Below are positions 5,301-6,934 of a stretch of 6,934 bases of DNA, piece by piece. The stretch spans positions 2,149 to 9,082 of the forward strand of contig JAGQRL010000221.1 in NCBI GenBank assembly GCA_020425485.1, in the 5' to 3' direction. Positions within the stretch are counted from its first letter, which is position 1; each line of letters opens with the position of its first letter. The stretch comes from Rhodospirillaceae bacterium. Its GTDB lineage: Bacteria > Pseudomonadota > Alphaproteobacteria > DSM-16000 > Inquilinaceae. A program made the position numbers and the translations under genes. Below the pieces are notes generated by a model that did not search any database, was not told the origin of the DNA, and saw only the letters and a program-made list of their open reading frames with translations.

Positions 5301-5370
5301 CGGCCCACACCCCAACCCGGCCACCCAACGACAGTGTGCAGGCCGGGCGGCCGGGTGGAGGTGTGGGCCG
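5301..5370. repeat. Long imperfect hairpin (inverted repeat) downstream of typA
   Basis: The outer arms CGGCCCACACC (5301-5311) and GGTGTGGGCCG (5360-5370) match perfectly over 11 bp. After a 3-nt internal loop the pairing resumes with ACCCGGCCACCC (5315-5326) against GGGCGGCCGGGT (5345-5356), 11 of 12 positions. The apical loop is 18 nt. The element starts 43 bp past the typA stop. It has no T-tract on either side, so it is not a classical intrinsic terminator. It may be a Rho-assisted terminator, an mRNA 3' end stabiliser or a dispersed palindromic element. Confidence 0.65.
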
Positions 5371-5413
5371 GGGCGTCGCGGGTCGAGGTCAGCCCGCCGC
5401 CTCCGCAGATCTC

Positions 5414-6934
5414 CTAGACCGCTTCGGCCTTGCGGCTTTCCCGCTTGCGCTCGTGCGGGTCGAGCTGGCGTTTGCGCAGGCGGATGGTCTTGGGCGTCAC
5501 CTCCACCAGCTCGTCATCGTTGATGTAGGTAAGCGCGCGCTCCAGCGTCATCCGCAGGGGCGGCGTCAGCAGCACGTTGTCGTCCTTGCCGGCGGCCCGG
5601 ATGTTGGTGAGCTTCTTGCCCTTCAGCACGTTCACCTCAAGGTCGGTGCCGCGGCTGTGCTCGCCGACGATCATGCCGCGATACACCTTGTCGCCGGGGT
5701 CGATCATCATCGGCCCGCGGTCTTCCAGGTTCCACAGGGCGTAGGCCACCGCCTCGCCCTCGTCGTTGGAGATCAGCACGCCGGTGCGCCGGCTGGGCAT
5801 GGTGCCGCGATGGGGCTGGTAGGCGTGGAACACCCGGTTCATCACCCCGGTGCCGCGGGTGTCGGTCATGAACTCGTTGTGGTAGCCGATCAGCCCGCGG
5901 GTGGGGGCGAAGAACACCAGGCGCTGCTTGCCGCCGCCGGAGGGCCGCATCTCCACCAGCTCCGCCCGGCGCTGGGCGAGCTTGTCCACCACAGCACCGG
6001 AATAGTCCTCGTCGACATCGATGGTCACCTCTTCCACCGGCTCCAGGCGCTGGCCGGTGTCGGGATCCGTCCGGTAGACCACCTGCGGCCGGCCGATGCA
6101 CAGCTCGAAGCCTTCGCGCCGCATGGTCTCGATGAGGATGCCGAGCTGCAACTCGCCGCGGCCCGCCACCTCGAACGCGTCCTTGGTTTCGCCTTCGGAG
6201 ATCTTCAGCGCCACATTGCCTTCAGCCTCGCGCTCCAGGCGGGCGCGGATCACCCGGCTGGTCACCTTGTCGCCTTCGGTGCCGGCGAGCGGGGAATCGT
6301 TCACCTGGAAGGTCATGGCCAGCGTCGGCGGGTCGATGGGCTGGGCCGGGATCGGCTCGCTCACCGCCGGATCGCAGATGGTGTCGGCCACCGTGGCGGC
6401 GGACAGCCCGGCGATGGCGACGATGTCGCCGGCCTCGCCCTGCTCGATCGGCTGGCGCTCCAGCCCGCGGAAGGCCAGCAGCTTGGAGATGCGGCCCGTC
6501 TCCACTACGCGGCCGTCGCGGCCCAGCGCCCGCACCGTCATGTTGGGGCGCACCGTGCCGGCGGTGATGCGGCCGGTGAGGATGCGGCCGAGATAGGGGT
6601 TGGCTTCCAGCGTGGTGGCCAGCATGCGCAGGGGCGCATCGGGCTCGATGCCGCGGGGCGGCGGCACATGCTTCAAGATCAGGTCGAACAGCGGCGCCAT
6701 GTCCTTGTGCGGCCCTTCCGGGGCGGCGGCCGCCCAGCCCTGCTTGGCCGAGGCGAACAGGGTGGGGAAATCAAGCTGCGCGTCGTCGGCATCCAGCGCC
6801 GCAAACAGGTCGAACACCTCGTCGTGCACCGCGTGGGCGCGCTCCTCGGGCTTGTCGACCTTGTTGATCAGCACGATGGGCCTGAGCCCCAGGCGCAGCG
6901 CCTTGCCGACCACGAACTTGGTCTGCGGCATCGG
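5414..6934 (-). CDS. typA: Translational GTPase TypA/BipA (N-terminus beyond right edge)
   Basis: The window holds 506 residues up to the stop. The family is about 600-610 residues, so roughly the first 100, with the P-loop and the early switch motifs, are missing. The fragment enters the G domain just before NKVD (G4, 23-26 counting from the Met at 6931) and SAK (G5, 61-63). It is followed by the beta-barrel domain 2 (about 100-190), an EF-G-like domain with GRGELQLGILIETMRREGFE (257-276), a domain-V-like part (about 298-370), and the TypA-specific C-terminal domain with GEHSRGTDLEVN (423-434), KGKKLTNIRAAGKD (437-450) and DDELVEVTPKTIRLRKR (472-488). The last block closely matches the E. 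coli BipA C-terminus from memory. TypA is a ribosome-associated GTPase needed for 50S assembly and for growth at low temperature or under stress. No lesion is visible. An ATG occurs at 6931 but is internal, because the frame stays open upstream to the edge. Confidence 0.97.
   Translation of the reverse strand, partial: PMPQTKFVVGKALRLGLRPIVLINKVDKPEERAHAVHDEVFDLFAALDADDAQLDFPTLFASAKQGWAAAAPEGPHKDMAPLFDLILKHVPPPRGIEPDAPLRMLATTLEANPYLGRILTGRITAGTVRPNMTVRALGRDGRVVETGRISKLLAFRGLERQPIEQGEAGDIVAIAGLSAATVADTICDPAVSEPIPAQPIDPPTLAMTFQVNDSPLAGTEGDKVTSRVIRARLEREAEGNVALKISEGETKDAFEVAGRGELQLGILIETMRREGFELCIGRPQVVYRTDPDTGQRLEPVEEVTIDVDEDYSGAVVDKLAQRRAELVEMRPSGGGKQRLVFFAPTRGLIGYHNEFMTDTRGTGVMNRVFHAYQPHRGTMPSRRTGVLISNDEGEAVAYALWNLEDRGPMMIDPGDKVYRGMIVGEHSRGTDLEVNVLKGKKLTNIRAAGKDDNVLLTPPLRMTLERALTYINDDELVEVTPKTIRLRKRQLDPHERKRESRKAEAV

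Noticed and set aside
3541..5523. A 660-codon open frame on the plus strand
   Set aside because: It is antisense to pgk, the 92-aa gene and the end of typA. It is His/Gly/Gln-rich with no domain, so it is a shadow of pgk codon use.
1..6934. CRISPR array, tRNA or rRNA genes, toxin-antitoxin pair, defence island
   Set aside because: No regularly spaced short repeats, cloverleaf-like sequence, rRNA-like conserved stretch, or recognisable toxin, nuclease or defence domain was found in any frame.

Overview
This window comes from a high-GC alphaproteobacterium. The pgk and typA products look alphaproteobacterial and the base composition suggests a Rhodospirillales-type organism, but this is an inference and I do not assign a genus. 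It reads as ordinary chromosomal housekeeping sequence with a small accessory stretch on the left. There are seven protein genes. Six lie on the minus strand and one (2763-3500) on the plus strand. I see no tRNA, rRNA, CRISPR array, transposase or phage gene.

Left part (1-2433, all minus strand): the N-terminal part of a pentapeptide-repeat protein that runs off the left edge, a small CX5R tyrosine/dual-specificity phosphatase, and an NAD-dependent sugar-nucleotide epimerase/reductase of the extended SDR family. The gap between the epimerase and phosphatase genes holds a near-perfect 50-bp palindrome and, three bases later, a 73-bp sequence. An exact copy of that 73-bp sequence lies upstream of the epimerase gene, so the epimerase is bracketed by identical direct repeats 1178 bp apart. 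This is the most unusual structure in the window.

Middle (2434-3606): a divergent non-coding region of about 330 bp that contains the second repeat copy. It is followed by a plus-strand gene for a secreted protein with two lipocalin-like modules. A strong bidirectional hairpin terminator separates that gene from the convergent pgk.

Right part (3607-6934, all minus strand): typA/bipA (N-terminus beyond the right edge), a 92-residue protein of unknown function, and complete pgk (phosphoglycerate kinase). They point the same way, separated by gaps of 232 and 99 bp. The first gap holds a long imperfect hairpin downstream of typA and a candidate promoter for the small gene, so the three are probably not one tight operon. 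The genes do not form an obvious shared pathway. Glycolysis (pgk), translation-related stress GTPase (typA) and sugar-nucleotide chemistry sit side by side.
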